Shown here: piece by piece, positions 33,947 through 42,407 of the stretch
How positions within the stretch are numbered: the first letter of the stretch is position 1
Layout of the letters: each line of letters opens with the position of its first letter
Source of the DNA: Hyphomicrobiales bacterium
Lineage (GTDB): Bacteria > Pseudomonadota > Alphaproteobacteria > Rhizobiales > Beijerinckiaceae
Assembly (NCBI GenBank): GCA_900470775.1
Contig: UCBZ01000014.1
Coordinates: 32,286 to 96,285 of the forward strand
Direction of reading: 5' to 3'
DNA length: 64,000 bases
Made by a program: the position numbers and the translations under genes
Notes under the pieces: model-generated
Databases searched by the model: none
Told to the model about the DNA's origin: nothing
What the model saw: the letters and a program-made list of their open reading frames with translations, nothing else

Positions 33947-35164
33947 TTAGCGCCCGAGCAGGGCGCAATAGACGTCGAGCGTCTCGCTTACCATCGATTC
34001 CAACGAAAAATGCCGTTCGACATGCTGGCGTGCCCGTCCGGCCAGGTTGTCGCGCGCCGAGGGGCGCAAGCTCAGCGCCCCCTCCAGCGCGGCGGCAAGC
34101 GCTGCGGCATCGCCGGGCGGAACCCGCCAGCCGGTGCGCTCGGCCGGGCTGGTCTGCGGCGGGGCAAGCACCGTCTCGGGCACGGCGCCAAGATCCGACA
34201 CCACGACGGGCGTGCCCATCGCCTGCGCCTCGACCGCGACCCGGCCGAAGGCTTCCGGCTCGGTCGAGGGCACCGCGACGACGGAGGCCGCCAGCAGGGC
34301 GGCGGGCATGTCGGCGCAATGCCCGACGCGCTTGACGCGGCCTTCCAGCCCCGCCTTCGCGATGAGCTGGTCGAGTTCCCTGACATAGCCGTCGCGGCCC
34401 TGCGCGTCGCCGGCGAGGATGAAGGCGGTGTCGGTATCGCCTCCGTCGCGCAGGATGCGCGCAGCTTCGATCAGGACGCGCTGGCCCTTCCAGTTGGTCA
34501 GGCGGCCGGGTAGCAGCACGATGCGCTGATGCGCCTCGATGCCCCAGGCCCGACGCAGGGCCTGGATACGCTCCGGCGCCACCGCCTGCGGGGCGAAGGC
34601 CGAGAAATTCGTGCCGCGGTTGACGACACGGATGCGGTCGCGCGCGAAGCCGTGCTTGGCCAGGATCAGCTCGGCGGTATAGGCGGAGTTGGCGATGACC
34701 ACGTCGCCGCGCGCCATCACCGAGTTATAGAGCGTCTTGACCGTCGAGCGGGTCGCATAGGAGCCGTGATAGGTGGTGACGAAGGGCAGCTTCAGCGCGC
34801 GGGCAGCAGCGAGCGCGACCCAGGCCGGCGCACGTGAGCGGGCGTGGATGAGCTCGACGCCCTCATGCCGGCAAAGCAGCACGAGCTTGCGCACGTTCAG
34901 CGCCATGGCGAGCGGATTCTTCGACGCCGCAGGAAAGGGCAGCCAGACGCCGCCCTTGGCCTGGAGCTCGGCCACGAGCCGCCCGCCCTCGGTCGCGACC
35001 AAAGCGCGGGCGCCGACATCGGTGAGACCCTTGGCGATGTCGACGGCGGTGCGTTCGGCACCGCCGGTATCGAGATCGGGGATGATCTGCAGGATCGTTC
35101 GCCCGACGAGCGGGTGCGCCTCGGTCGACGGCAGCGAAAGATGCGCGCCTGGCTGGAAGGACAT
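33947..35164 (-). CDS. GT4-family glycosyltransferase
   Basis: The 405-aa GT-B glycosyltransferase has the N-terminal glycine-rich acceptor loop DLDTGGAER, a donor-binding C domain with LLPGRLTNWKGQ, and the E-x7-E retaining motif in PEAFGRVAVEAQAMG. Such enzymes use UDP- or GDP-sugars to build lipopolysaccharide, exopolysaccharide or capsule. The start is ATG 35164; GTG 35170 is also possible. It lies 98 bases upstream of infC on the same strand, with no other sugar genes around it, so the target polymer is unknown. Confidence 0.86.
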   Translation of the reverse strand: MSFQPGAHLSLPSTEAHPLVGRTILQIIPDLDTGGAERTAVDIAKGLTDVGARALVATEGGRLVAELQAKGGVWLPFPAASKNPLAMALNVRKLVLLCRHEGVELIHARSRAPAWVALAAARALKLPFVTTYHGSYATRSTVKTLYNSVMARGDVVIANSAYTAELILAKHGFARDRIRVVNRGTNFSAFAPQAVAPERIQALRRAWGIEAHQRIVLLPGRLTNWKGQRVLIEAARILRDGGDTDTAFILAGDAQGRDGYVRELDQLIAKAGLEGRVKRVGHCADMPAALLAASVVAVPSTEPEAFGRVAVEAQAMGTPVVVSDLGAVPETVLAPPQTSPAERTGWRVPPGDAAALAAALEGALSLRPSARDNLAGRARQHVERHFSLESMVSETLDVYCALLGR

Positions 35165-35304
35165 ACTCACCGTTTCGGAAACATGCTTTCAGTTCACGCG
35201 AGTGTGCCCGCGCGGCTTTCGATTTGCGCGAGTATGCCCGCCTATGGCCAAAACGTGCAGCCCCTATTCGCGCAGCACCGGCGATTCGTCACAGGAGATT
35301 TGAG

Positions 35305-36081
35305 TTGGAGCACGAGGCCCCGCAATGGCTCGAGGTCGGTGAGGGCGCGGACAAGCGCCGCATCGCGGTCCTGACGCAAGATGGCGCGGGTGCGCCGGTG
35401 GTCTGGCTCGGCGGCTTCCGCTCGGACATGCGGGCGACCAAGGCGGAGGCGCTGGCGCGCTGGGCCCGCGAGGCCGGGCGGGCTTTCATGCGCTTCGACT
35501 ATGCCGGCCATGGCGAGAGCGGCAACGATTTCGGGCGCTGGACCATGTCGCACTGGCTCGACGACGCGCTTGCCGTCATCGCCGCCCACTGCCAGCAGAG
35601 GCCGATCCTGGTCGGCTCCTCGATGGGCGGCTGGGTGGCCCTGCTGGCCGCACGGCGGCTGCTGGGCACGGCCTTCGCACCTGCCGGGATGGTGCTGATC
35701 GCGCCCGCCGTCGATTTCTCGGAAGAACTCATGTGGGCGCGGATGCCCGAGGCGATCCGCGAGACGATCATGCGCGACGGCGTCTGGATGCGCGCTTCGG
35801 AATATTCGACGGAGCCGACACCGATCACACGGGCGCTGATCGAGGATGGCCGCAACCACCTGATGTTCGGCGGCGAAATCAGAACGGGCTGCCCCGTCCA
35901 CATCCTGCAGGGCATGCAGGACCCCGACGTGCCCTGGCGCCAGGCGCTCAAGCTCGTCGAGCATCTGAGCGGCGATCCGGTCGTCCTGACCCTCGTCAAG
36001 GACGGCGATCACCGGCTCTCGACGGCGCAGGACATCCAGCGCCTGCAGGCGGCGGTCGCGGGTGTCGCGACCGCGCCTTGA
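35305..36081 (+). CDS. Alpha/beta hydrolase
   Basis: The 258-aa alpha/beta hydrolase has an oxyanion segment VVWLGGFRSDM, the nucleophile elbow GSSMGGW and a C-terminal histidine in DGDHRLS. The sequence resembles the human ABHD10/carboxylesterase-like group (depalmitoylase-like), but the substrate is not known. The start is TTG 35305, supported by AGGAG seven bases upstream; the longer frame to 35224 lacks a ribosome site. It is convergent with the DUF1150 gene, six bases away. Confidence 0.82.
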   Translation: MEHEAPQWLEVGEGADKRRIAVLTQDGAGAPVVWLGGFRSDMRATKAEALARWAREAGRAFMRFDYAGHGESGNDFGRWTMSHWLDDALAVIAAHCQQRPILVGSSMGGWVALLAARRLLGTAFAPAGMVLIAPAVDFSEELMWARMPEAIRETIMRDGVWMRASEYSTEPTPITRALIEDGRNHLMFGGEIRTGCPVHILQGMQDPDVPWRQALKLVEHLSGDPVVLTLVKDGDHRLSTAQDIQRLQAAVAGVATAP

Positions 36082-36087
36082 AGCGGG

Positions 36088-36354
36088 TCAGTGCACGCTG
36101 ACCATCCGGAGATCGTGCTCCCACGCATTGGCAGTCGCCGCCTCGCGGGAATCGGTCACCAGGATCGGCGCGCCGTCGGCCGAGAGCAGCGCGAAAAGCT
36201 GCAGGCCGGACTGGATTTCGGGCGCCTGCGGGAATATCCGCAGCAGCTCGTCCGAAGTCATCGGCTTGAGATAGGCGACCTCTCCGGTTCCCAGCGCCGC
36301 AAATTCGGCGGGGGTCAAGGGGTTCGTCTGGATCATCGTCCTGTCTTCGTTCAT
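36088..36354 (-). CDS. DUF1150 family protein
   Basis: This small 88-aa protein contains the DUF1150 core FAALGTGEVAYLKPMTSDE and ELRIFPQAP-like sequence. The family is restricted to alphaproteobacteria and is often found beside small heat-shock genes, as here (108 bases downstream of an Hsp20 gene, same strand). The function is unknown; an accessory role in stress protein handling is only an inference from context. The start is ATG 36354; an upstream start at 36405 is less likely. Confidence 0.85.
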   Translation of the reverse strand: MNEDRTMIQTNPLTPAEFAALGTGEVAYLKPMTSDELLRIFPQAPEIQSGLQLFALLSADGAPILVTDSREAATANAWEHDLRMVSVH

Positions 36355-36462
36355 CGCGCCCTCCTTCAGAGCAGTGCGAGTGCGGTTATCAAGATACGAC
36401 TGCAATTATGAACGGATGCAAAAACCGCGCTTGCGTCCTTCATCAGGTTGTTTCTGGAGCCC

Positions 36463-36891
36463 CTAGTCACGGCTCACGATATCGATACGCCGGATCAGCC
36501 TCTCCGGTTCCGGCCTGACCAGATCAATCGCCAGCAAACCGTTCGACAGATCGGCGCCCAGGACCTGCATTCCCTCCGCAAGGAGGAAGCTGCGCTGGAA
36601 CTGCCGCGCGGCGATACCGCGATGCAGGAACTGCCGGCTCTTGTCGTCGCTCTGGCGGCCACGAATGGTGAGCTGGTTCTCTTCCAGCGTGATCTCGAGC
36701 TGCTCGCGGGAGAATCCCGCAACCGCAAGCGTGATGCGAAGCCGATCGGGCTCATCATCCGAGCGCGGCAGCCGCTCGATGTTGTAGGGAGGATAACCCT
36801 CGCTGGCGCCTTTCGCGACCCGATCGAGCGCTCGTTCGATATCGTCGAATCCGAGCAGGAACGGATGCGAGAGACTGGGCGTACGCGTCAT
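36463..36891 (-). CDS. Small heat-shock protein (Hsp20/IbpA type)
   Basis: The 142-aa protein has an alpha-crystallin domain at about 35-130, with the YNIERL start, ITLAVAGFSREQLEITLEEN, the LTIRGRQ strand and FQRSFLLAEGMQVLGADLSNG. IbpA-type proteins hold unfolded proteins during heat or oxidative stress. ATG 36891 gives the usual IbpA beginning (LSHPFLLGFDDIERALDR); the long upstream extension is non-coding. It is probably transcribed with the DUF1150 gene. Confidence 0.92.
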   Translation of the reverse strand: MTRTPSLSHPFLLGFDDIERALDRVAKGASEGYPPYNIERLPRSDDEPDRLRITLAVAGFSREQLEITLEENQLTIRGRQSDDKSRQFLHRGIAARQFQRSFLLAEGMQVLGADLSNGLLAIDLVRPEPERLIRRIDIVSRD

Positions 36892-37118
36892 TTCAGGACC
36901 TTGCCCTGACCGTGCCGGAGCCCCCGAAAGGCGCTCCCCATCAACCGGAGCCCGCCAGCGCAGCGCCCCGCAGGCGAAAGGCGAAGCCCTTCCGCTTGAC
37001 CCAGATATGGCGAATGCCGGAGACCGCTTCAAGGGCCTGAGCCCGCCCTCGCCGCGCGGCGGCGGGACGGCCGACCCAGTATTATTCGCGGGGCGATCTT
37101 TCGGGTGCGGGTGACGGG

Positions 37119-37195
37119 TGGTACAGCCACCCCGGCTTGAACGGGGGACCTCTAGATCCACAATCTAGCGCTCTAACCAACTGAGCTATGGCTGC
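37119..37195 (-). tRNA. tRNA-His (GTG anticodon), alphaproteobacterial A73 type
   Basis: The 77-base tRNA has an encoded CCA end. The anticodon stem TAGAT/ATCTA frames the GTG anticodon, and the T-loop is TTCAAGC with five G:C-rich pairs. The acceptor stem starts G1 and pairs with U72 (wobble); the discriminator is A73. No extra 5' G pairs with position 73. This is the divergent histidine tRNA known from a group of alphaproteobacteria, recognised by a matching HisRS. Confidence 0.95.
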
Positions 37196-37345
37196 CCGCA
37201 CCCGGCGCTTGGCGATCGTCGCTTTCGCGAGATCGGCGGCGGCGCGGAACCTAGAACCGACGCTCCGCGATTGCAACCGGGGAATTGCGGGTTTTCCGGT
37301 TAAGAATCCGGCCGACCCGCGATACCCCGCTTCAGTCACCTCTCT

Positions 37346-38266
37346 TCAGTCCTTGCCCATCGCTTTGCCGGCAATCCGCGCCAGTTCCTTCAGGTGCTCG
37401 GCATAGGATTCGTAGGAGCGGCGCACGGCCTTGGCCTGCAGGGCGACGGCGTCGGCCGCGCTGTCGGTGCGGGCCAGCGTCTCGGCATCGCTGAGCGTCG
37501 CCTTCAGCTCGGCGCAGGCATGGTCCAGCATCGTCGCCTGGAGCGCGCCGAAGGCCTTCGCCATCGCCACGGCCTGCGTCATCACGGTCGCAGAGGTGAT
37601 CGAGACGAATTCGGGCGGCTTCGGCGGCGGCGTGGTGATCAGCGACGGGATCGCCTTGACCTTTGCCTGAACCGTTTCGACCGTATTGACGACGGTCTTG
37701 GCCACCGTCTCGGCGGCCTCGACGGGGGCGGCCACAACCTTCGCTACAGCTTCGCTCAGCACGAGTGCGACGACCGCCTTGGGGGCAGGCGCGGCGGCGG
37801 GCTTGACGACCGGCGCAGGCTTGGCAACGACCGGCTTGGCAGCGACGGCGGGTTTGGCGATCGGCTTCTCGATGCGGACCTTCACGGAGGCGACGCGCGT
37901 CTCGGGCTTGGGCTTGACGGAGCGAGCCGCCGCCTTGGTAGCCGAAGGTTTGACGGCAGCTGGCTTGGCGGCAGCTGACTTGGCTTCGACAGGCTTGGGC
38001 GCAACCGGTGCGGCCGGAGCCGGCTTGGCCGCCGCAGGCGCAACAGATTTCGTCTCGGATGCCTTGGTCTCAGGCCCCTTGGCCTCGGGCGCCTTTGGCG
38101 CCGGGGCCGGAGCGGCAATCGAGGCGACCGCCACGGGCGGTTTCGGCGGCGGGGCGCTGGGCGACGGCTTGTCAGCCTCGGCCGGCGCGGCGCCGGAGAG
38201 GGCTTTGACCGGAGACAGGCTGACCGGGGCCTTGGATTTGGTTCGGGTCGGAGCAGGCTTGACCAT
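37346..38266 (-). CDS. Phasin-domain protein with long Ala/Pro/Lys-rich N-terminus
   Basis: The 306-aa protein has an N-terminal half almost entirely Ala, Pro, Lys and Val (repeats such as AKPAVAAKPVVAKPAPVVKP), resembling histone H1-like or PhaM-like tails. The C-terminal third (about 215-306) is a helical phasin-like domain (MAKAFGALQATMLDHACAEL). Phasins coat polyhydroxybutyrate granules. A basic tail could bind DNA and link granules to the nucleoid, as PhaM does; this is inference. It follows a canonical phasin gene on the same strand by about 150 bases. Confidence 0.75.
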   Translation of the reverse strand: MVKPAPTRTKSKAPVSLSPVKALSGAAPAEADKPSPSAPPPKPPVAVASIAAPAPAPKAPEAKGPETKASETKSVAPAAAKPAPAAPVAPKPVEAKSAAAKPAAVKPSATKAAARSVKPKPETRVASVKVRIEKPIAKPAVAAKPVVAKPAPVVKPAAAPAPKAVVALVLSEAVAKVVAAPVEAAETVAKTVVNTVETVQAKVKAIPSLITTPPPKPPEFVSITSATVMTQAVAMAKAFGALQATMLDHACAELKATLSDAETLARTDSAADAVALQAKAVRRSYESYAEHLKELARIAGKAMGKD

Positions 38267-38414
38267 CACGGTTTTCCTTCAGCGCTGAAACAGCCGGGGC
38301 CGGGCGGGGTGCCCGGCCTTCCGCTCGTCTTGGGTCGCGCCGGGGCTGTCCCGTCGATCAGTTCGGCGCAGTCGTCTTGCAGCGATCGGCTTGCAGCCGT
38401 CACTTAATCAGCCA

Positions 38415-38810
38415 TCACTTGGGCTTGGCAGCCTTCGTGATCGTCTCGGCCGCCTTCGTCGCGACATCCTGCGCGGCTGCGCCCATCTCCTTGAGCTGGG
38501 TCTGGAGCGCTTCCAGCTGCGCCTTCATGAAGTCCGACTGATGCGTCATGACCTCGGTCAGGTCCTTTGACTTGACGAGCTTCTGGGCGAGTTCGAAAGC
38601 CGCCGCGACATTGTTCTCGGCATAGCCGATCGCCTTGCGGGCGACGTCATGGGTGTTGACGCGGGCGGTCTCGGCCGAGCCGTGAGCGGAATCGACGGCC
38701 TTCGTGGCCGCGCCGATGAAGCCGTCGAAGGCCTTGCGGGCCTGCTCGACGCTGCGCTCGGCGAATTCGCGCATTTCGGGGGGAACTTCGTAGGGGGTCT
38801 TGTCTGTCAT
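38415..38810 (-). CDS. Phasin (polyhydroxyalkanoate granule protein)
   Basis: The 131-aa alpha-helical protein of the Phasin_2 family begins with PPEMREFAERSVEQARKAFD and has an amphipathic helix with KAIGYAENNVAAAFELAQKL. It is expected to coat PHB granules and control their size. ATG 38810 has AGGAGG eight bases upstream. It is the first of two tandem phasin-type genes and lies divergent from pdhS. The upstream region has inverted repeats that may be PhaR sites. Confidence 0.88.
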   Translation of the reverse strand: MTDKTPYEVPPEMREFAERSVEQARKAFDGFIGAATKAVDSAHGSAETARVNTHDVARKAIGYAENNVAAAFELAQKLVKSKDLTEVMTHQSDFMKAQLEALQTQLKEMGAAAQDVATKAAETITKAAKPK

Positions 38811-38882
38811 GGGGTCGTCCTCCTGGTTGCCGTGGTATCGACCGTTGTGCCTTGACCTTGTGACGGCGACGCATCGTCCGCT

Positions 38883-38923
38883 TATTGTGCGGTGCAATAT
38901 CATTGTTGCGTTGCGATGACAAT
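38883..38923. promoter_or_regulatory. Paired inverted repeats upstream of phasin gene (candidate PhaR operator)
   Basis: TATTG-N7-CAATA (38883-38899) and ATTGT-N12-ACAAT (38902-38923) lie side by side, with several TTGC/GCAA half-sites between them, 73 bases upstream of the phasin start. PhaR represses phasin genes through TTGC/GCAA-type sites in related bacteria. Confidence 0.4.
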
Positions 38924-39076
38924 CATAGCCCAAACGGCCGCACGCGTTAACGTTGTTTCGATGCGGGCGGGGACAGGCAGACCCGCCGCATGGATTTGCG
39001 TGCATTTGACCGCTATTAAAGCTTTGTTAGCCATAATGGCGCGGACCATGATGGCGCGAACCTAGAGCGGGCGGGC

Positions 39077-42000
39077 ATGAGCGAAGCCGGACAGGACTGG
39101 GCGCGACGCGGCGCGGCGGCGGCACGGGATGCGAGCATCGCGTCCTTTGCGGCCGGCGGCGCGCTGCTGCTCTGGGACCGCGAGGCGCAGCGGCCGGGCT
39201 TCGCCAACCCTGCGGGCCACGCGCTTCTAGCCGGGAACGCCGACGCTGCCAGCCTTCCCGCGCCGACCCGCCAGCGCTTCAGTCTGCTCGCAGGCGGCCT
39301 CGCCTCACGCGACGGCATCAGGCTGGAGCGGCTGCGGCTGACCGCCGGATTTGCCGCAACGATCGTGACCTGCGGCTGCAAGCTCATCGCGGACAGCGAG
39401 GGTGAACCGGTGCTCGCCATCGCCGTTCAGGCGGCGGAGTTGCGGCGCCTCGGCATCGTGATTCCCGCGGCCGCGCCCGAGCCCGCACCGCAGGCTCCCG
39501 TGGTGGCAGAACCGGCGCCGATGGTGGACGAGCCCCGCGCGACACCGGCAGCCCCCACTCGCGCCATCCGTTTCCTCTGGCAGAGCGACCCTGAGGGGCG
39601 CCTCACCAGCCTGTCGCCCAATATGGCCGAACTGATCGGCGCCAGCGCCGCCGGCGCCCTCCCCGGCCGTCTTTGGGCGGAACTGATCGGCACCGACATC
39701 GTCGACCGCAGCGGCGGCCTGGTTGCGCGCCTGACCGGCAGCGCGACCTGGAGCGGCCATGAGGTGCTGTGGCGGACGACGCCGGGCGAAGGTGCCCGCG
39801 TCGAGCTGTCGGGCGTGCCGGTGCTGGATGCCGCGCGGCAGGCTACCGGCTTCCGAGGCTTCGGCGTCGTGCGCCCCGGGGCACGGGAGCCGTTCGTGCT
39901 GCCTGTCGAACCGGCCGGGGCCGATCCGATCGCCGAGACCGCGCCGGTCGAGGACAAGCCCGCGGCCGATTCGGCCCCGCTGGAGAGTGTGTCCGATTCC
40001 GTCAGCCCTCATCCCGAGGAGCCGGGCATCCTCCAGGACGCCATTCCCGAGGGAACCGCTCCCCAGGACGAGGGCCGGGCGGCAGTCGAAGACGAATCCG
40101 TCGGCGATCCTGCGACGGTAGCGCCGGTTTCGGAGGCCGAGATCGTCGAAGCCTTGGACGCAGCCGTGGTCGCGCCAGCGCAGGAGGCCTTTGAGGCCGA
40201 GCCCGCGACCGAGGCGGAGATCGCCACCGAGTCCCCCACCCGTTCGAGCGAGCCGGACACTGCCGCAGCCGAGCTGGCGGCTGTCGAAGAGCCAGCCGCT
40301 TCAGAACCTCCGTCACAGGAATCGGCGCCGCAGGAACCGGCGCCGCGCGAAGCTGCCGCGCCTGCGGCCAACATCGTGCCGCTGCGCAACGGGCATCTGA
40401 CCTCGGTGCGTCCCGTGCTCGAACCCTCGAAGCCAAATCTGAGCTCGGCCGAGCGCAACGCTTTCCGCGAAATCGCCAAGGCGCTCGGCGCGCGAATCGC
40501 CGGCGACGACGAAGCTCTGGCGCCGCGGCTTCCGCCGGCCGCACCGCTGCGGCTGAAGGAAGGCGAGCCTGCCGCCGCAGAGTCCGCCGAGATGCCGCAG
40601 GCCGGCGTCGAGGCCGAGACGACGACCGCTGTCGGCACGCGACCGCGTCTGCCCAACTCCCATGCCGATGTGCTCGACAAGCTGCCGATCGCGGTGCTGG
40701 TCAATCGCAACGAGGAGGCGCTCTACGCCAACCGCACCCTGCTCGACCTGCTGGATTATGCCGATCTCGACGATCTCGCGGCCGGCGGCGGCGTCAGCCG
40801 CCTGATCAAGGAAGCGACTCGCACCGATGGCGGCAGCATGGTCCTGATCGACCGGCTCGGCCATCTCGTCAGCGTCCATGCCGTGCTCTCCAGCGTGGCC
40901 TGGCAGGGCGAGCAGGCGACGCTGATGGCCTTCCGCCACCCCAATGGCGGCGGCGAGGTCAAGATCCTGACGCCGGAGGAGGCCGAAGAAGCCGAACTCG
41001 CGGCGGAATTCGAGGCCGAGGAATCCGAGAGCGCCGCTCGCGTCGAGGCCCTCAGGCTCGACGCCGATGTCCGCGATACGCGCATCAGCGAACTCGTCGC
41101 GATGCTCGACACGGCCACCGACGGCGTCGTCACCGTCGATGAGCGCGGTCGCATCCTCTCGCTCAACAAGACCGCCGAGGCCCTGTTCGGCTACGACCAG
41201 CGCGAGGTCACCGGCGAATTGTTCACGCTGCTCTTCGCGGCCGAGAGCCATGCGCCGGCGCTGGACTATCTCGAAGGGCTGAAAGGCGGCGGCGTCGCCT
41301 CGGTGATGAACGATGGCCGCGAGGTCGTCGGCCGTGTCAGGCAGGGCGGTAAGATCCCGCTGTTCATGACGATGGGCCAGATCGCCGAGGGCTCCGAGCG
41401 GCGCTTCTGCGCGGTCCTGCGCGACATCACCGCCTGGAAGAAGACGGAAGGCGAACTGGTCGAGGCCCGCAAGGCGGCCGAGAAGGCCAGCGCCCAGAAG
41501 TCGGATGTGCTCGCCAAGATCAGCCATGAGATCCGCACACCGCTGAACGCGATCATCGGCTTTGCCGAGGTGATGGCGGAGGAGCGCTTCGGGCCGATCG
41601 CCAATGAGCGCTACAAGGAGTATCTGCGCGACATCCACCAGTCCGGCGGCTACGTCATCAGCCTCGTCAACGACCTGCTCGACCTCGCCAAGATCGAGGC
41701 CGGCAAGCTCGACCTCGATTTCGTCAGCGTCAACCTGAACGAGATCGCGCTTTCGGCGGTGAGCCTGCTGCAGCCGGAGGCGCAGCGCGGCCGCGTCGTG
41801 CTGCGCTCGGGCCTCTCGCCGAAGCTGCCGCCGGTTGTCGCCGACCAGCGCTCGATCCGGCAGATCGTGATCAACCTGCTCTCCAACGCGGTGAAGTTCA
41901 CCGATGCCGGCGGGCAGGTCATCATCTCGACCGCGCTCGGCGACCAGGGCGAGGCAATCCTGCGAGTGCGCGACACCGGCATCGGCATGGACGACAAGGA

Positions 42001-42190
42001 GATCGAACTGGCGCTCCAGCCGTTCCGCCAGGTGCCGACGACGCGGCGGGCCGGCGGCACGGGCTTAGGCCTGCCGCTGACCAAGGCGCTGGTCGAGGCC
42101 AACCGGGCAGCCATGTCGATCACTTCAGTCAAGAAGGAAGGCACGCTGGTGGAGATCACCTTCCCGCCGCAGCGGGTGCTGGCGGGCTGA
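39077..42190 (+). CDS. pdhS: PdhS-type PAS sensor histidine kinase (PleC/DivJ homologue)
   Basis: The 1,037-aa cytoplasmic kinase has an N-terminal PAS-like region, a Pro/Glu-rich linker (about 290-450), further PAS domains at about 540-640 and 675-790, the H-box SHEIRTPLNAIIGFAEVM (H817), N-box NLLSNAVKF and G-box DTGIGMDD. Size and the LRDIHQSGGYVISLVNDLLD region match Brucella PdhS, which phosphorylates DivK and controls asymmetric division. The linker contains a translated palindromic repeat (SPHPEEP...APQDEGR, residues about 310-333). It is divergent from the phasin gene. No membrane helices are seen. Confidence 0.85.
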   Translation: MSEAGQDWARRGAAAARDASIASFAAGGALLLWDREAQRPGFANPAGHALLAGNADAASLPAPTRQRFSLLAGGLASRDGIRLERLRLTAGFAATIVTCGCKLIADSEGEPVLAIAVQAAELRRLGIVIPAAAPEPAPQAPVVAEPAPMVDEPRATPAAPTRAIRFLWQSDPEGRLTSLSPNMAELIGASAAGALPGRLWAELIGTDIVDRSGGLVARLTGSATWSGHEVLWRTTPGEGARVELSGVPVLDAARQATGFRGFGVVRPGAREPFVLPVEPAGADPIAETAPVEDKPAADSAPLESVSDSVSPHPEEPGILQDAIPEGTAPQDEGRAAVEDESVGDPATVAPVSEAEIVEALDAAVVAPAQEAFEAEPATEAEIATESPTRSSEPDTAAAELAAVEEPAASEPPSQESAPQEPAPREAAAPAANIVPLRNGHLTSVRPVLEPSKPNLSSAERNAFREIAKALGARIAGDDEALAPRLPPAAPLRLKEGEPAAAESAEMPQAGVEAETTTAVGTRPRLPNSHADVLDKLPIAVLVNRNEEALYANRTLLDLLDYADLDDLAAGGGVSRLIKEATRTDGGSMVLIDRLGHLVSVHAVLSSVAWQGEQATLMAFRHPNGGGEVKILTPEEAEEAELAAEFEAEESESAARVEALRLDADVRDTRISELVAMLDTATDGVVTVDERGRILSLNKTAEALFGYDQREVTGELFTLLFAAESHAPALDYLEGLKGGGVASVMNDGREVVGRVRQGGKIPLFMTMGQIAEGSERRFCAVLRDITAWKKTEGELVEARKAAEKASAQKSDVLAKISHEIRTPLNAIIGFAEVMAEERFGPIANERYKEYLRDIHQSGGYVISLVNDLLDLAKIEAGKLDLDFVSVNLNEIALSAVSLLQPEAQRGRVVLRSGLSPKLPPVVADQRSIRQIVINLLSNAVKFTDAGGQVIISTALGDQGEAILRVRDTGIGMDDKEIELALQPFRQVPTTRRAGGTGLGLPLTKALVEANRAAMSITSVKKEGTLVEITFPPQRVLAG
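40005..40075. repeat. Palindromic repeat, family D, embedded in the pdhS reading frame
   Basis: GCCCTCATCCCGAGGAGC (40005-40022) and GCTCCCCAGGACGAGGGC (40058-40075) match the ends of the family-D element at 17631-17746 with a few changes; the middle is shortened. The element keeps the frame open and adds a 24-residue linker insert. Confidence 0.75.
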
Positions 42191-42217
42191 AAGCTGCTGC
42201 GTTGGCCGGACTAGCAC

Positions 42218-42268
42218 CGCGCCGGCCCGGATGCTCCAGAGCCCGGCGCGACGATAGCGGCGCTTTTT
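42218..42268 (+). terminator. Possible terminator after pdhS
   Basis: CGCGCCGG (42218-42225) pairs with CCGGCGCG (42243-42250), followed within 20 bases by AGCGGCGCTTTTT. The gap between stem and T-run makes the call tentative. Confidence 0.45.
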
Positions 42269-42407
42269 CTCCCACGGCCAGTTGCTGAGGCCGGATCAAT
42301 CTGCCAAGAGCACGCAATCAGCCGCCCCGGTCTTGACTCTGTTCTGTCGAAAGGTTCCGGTTCACGGGGCTTGCGATGCAGACATCTGGAAAAGTTTCGC
42401 CCTTCCG

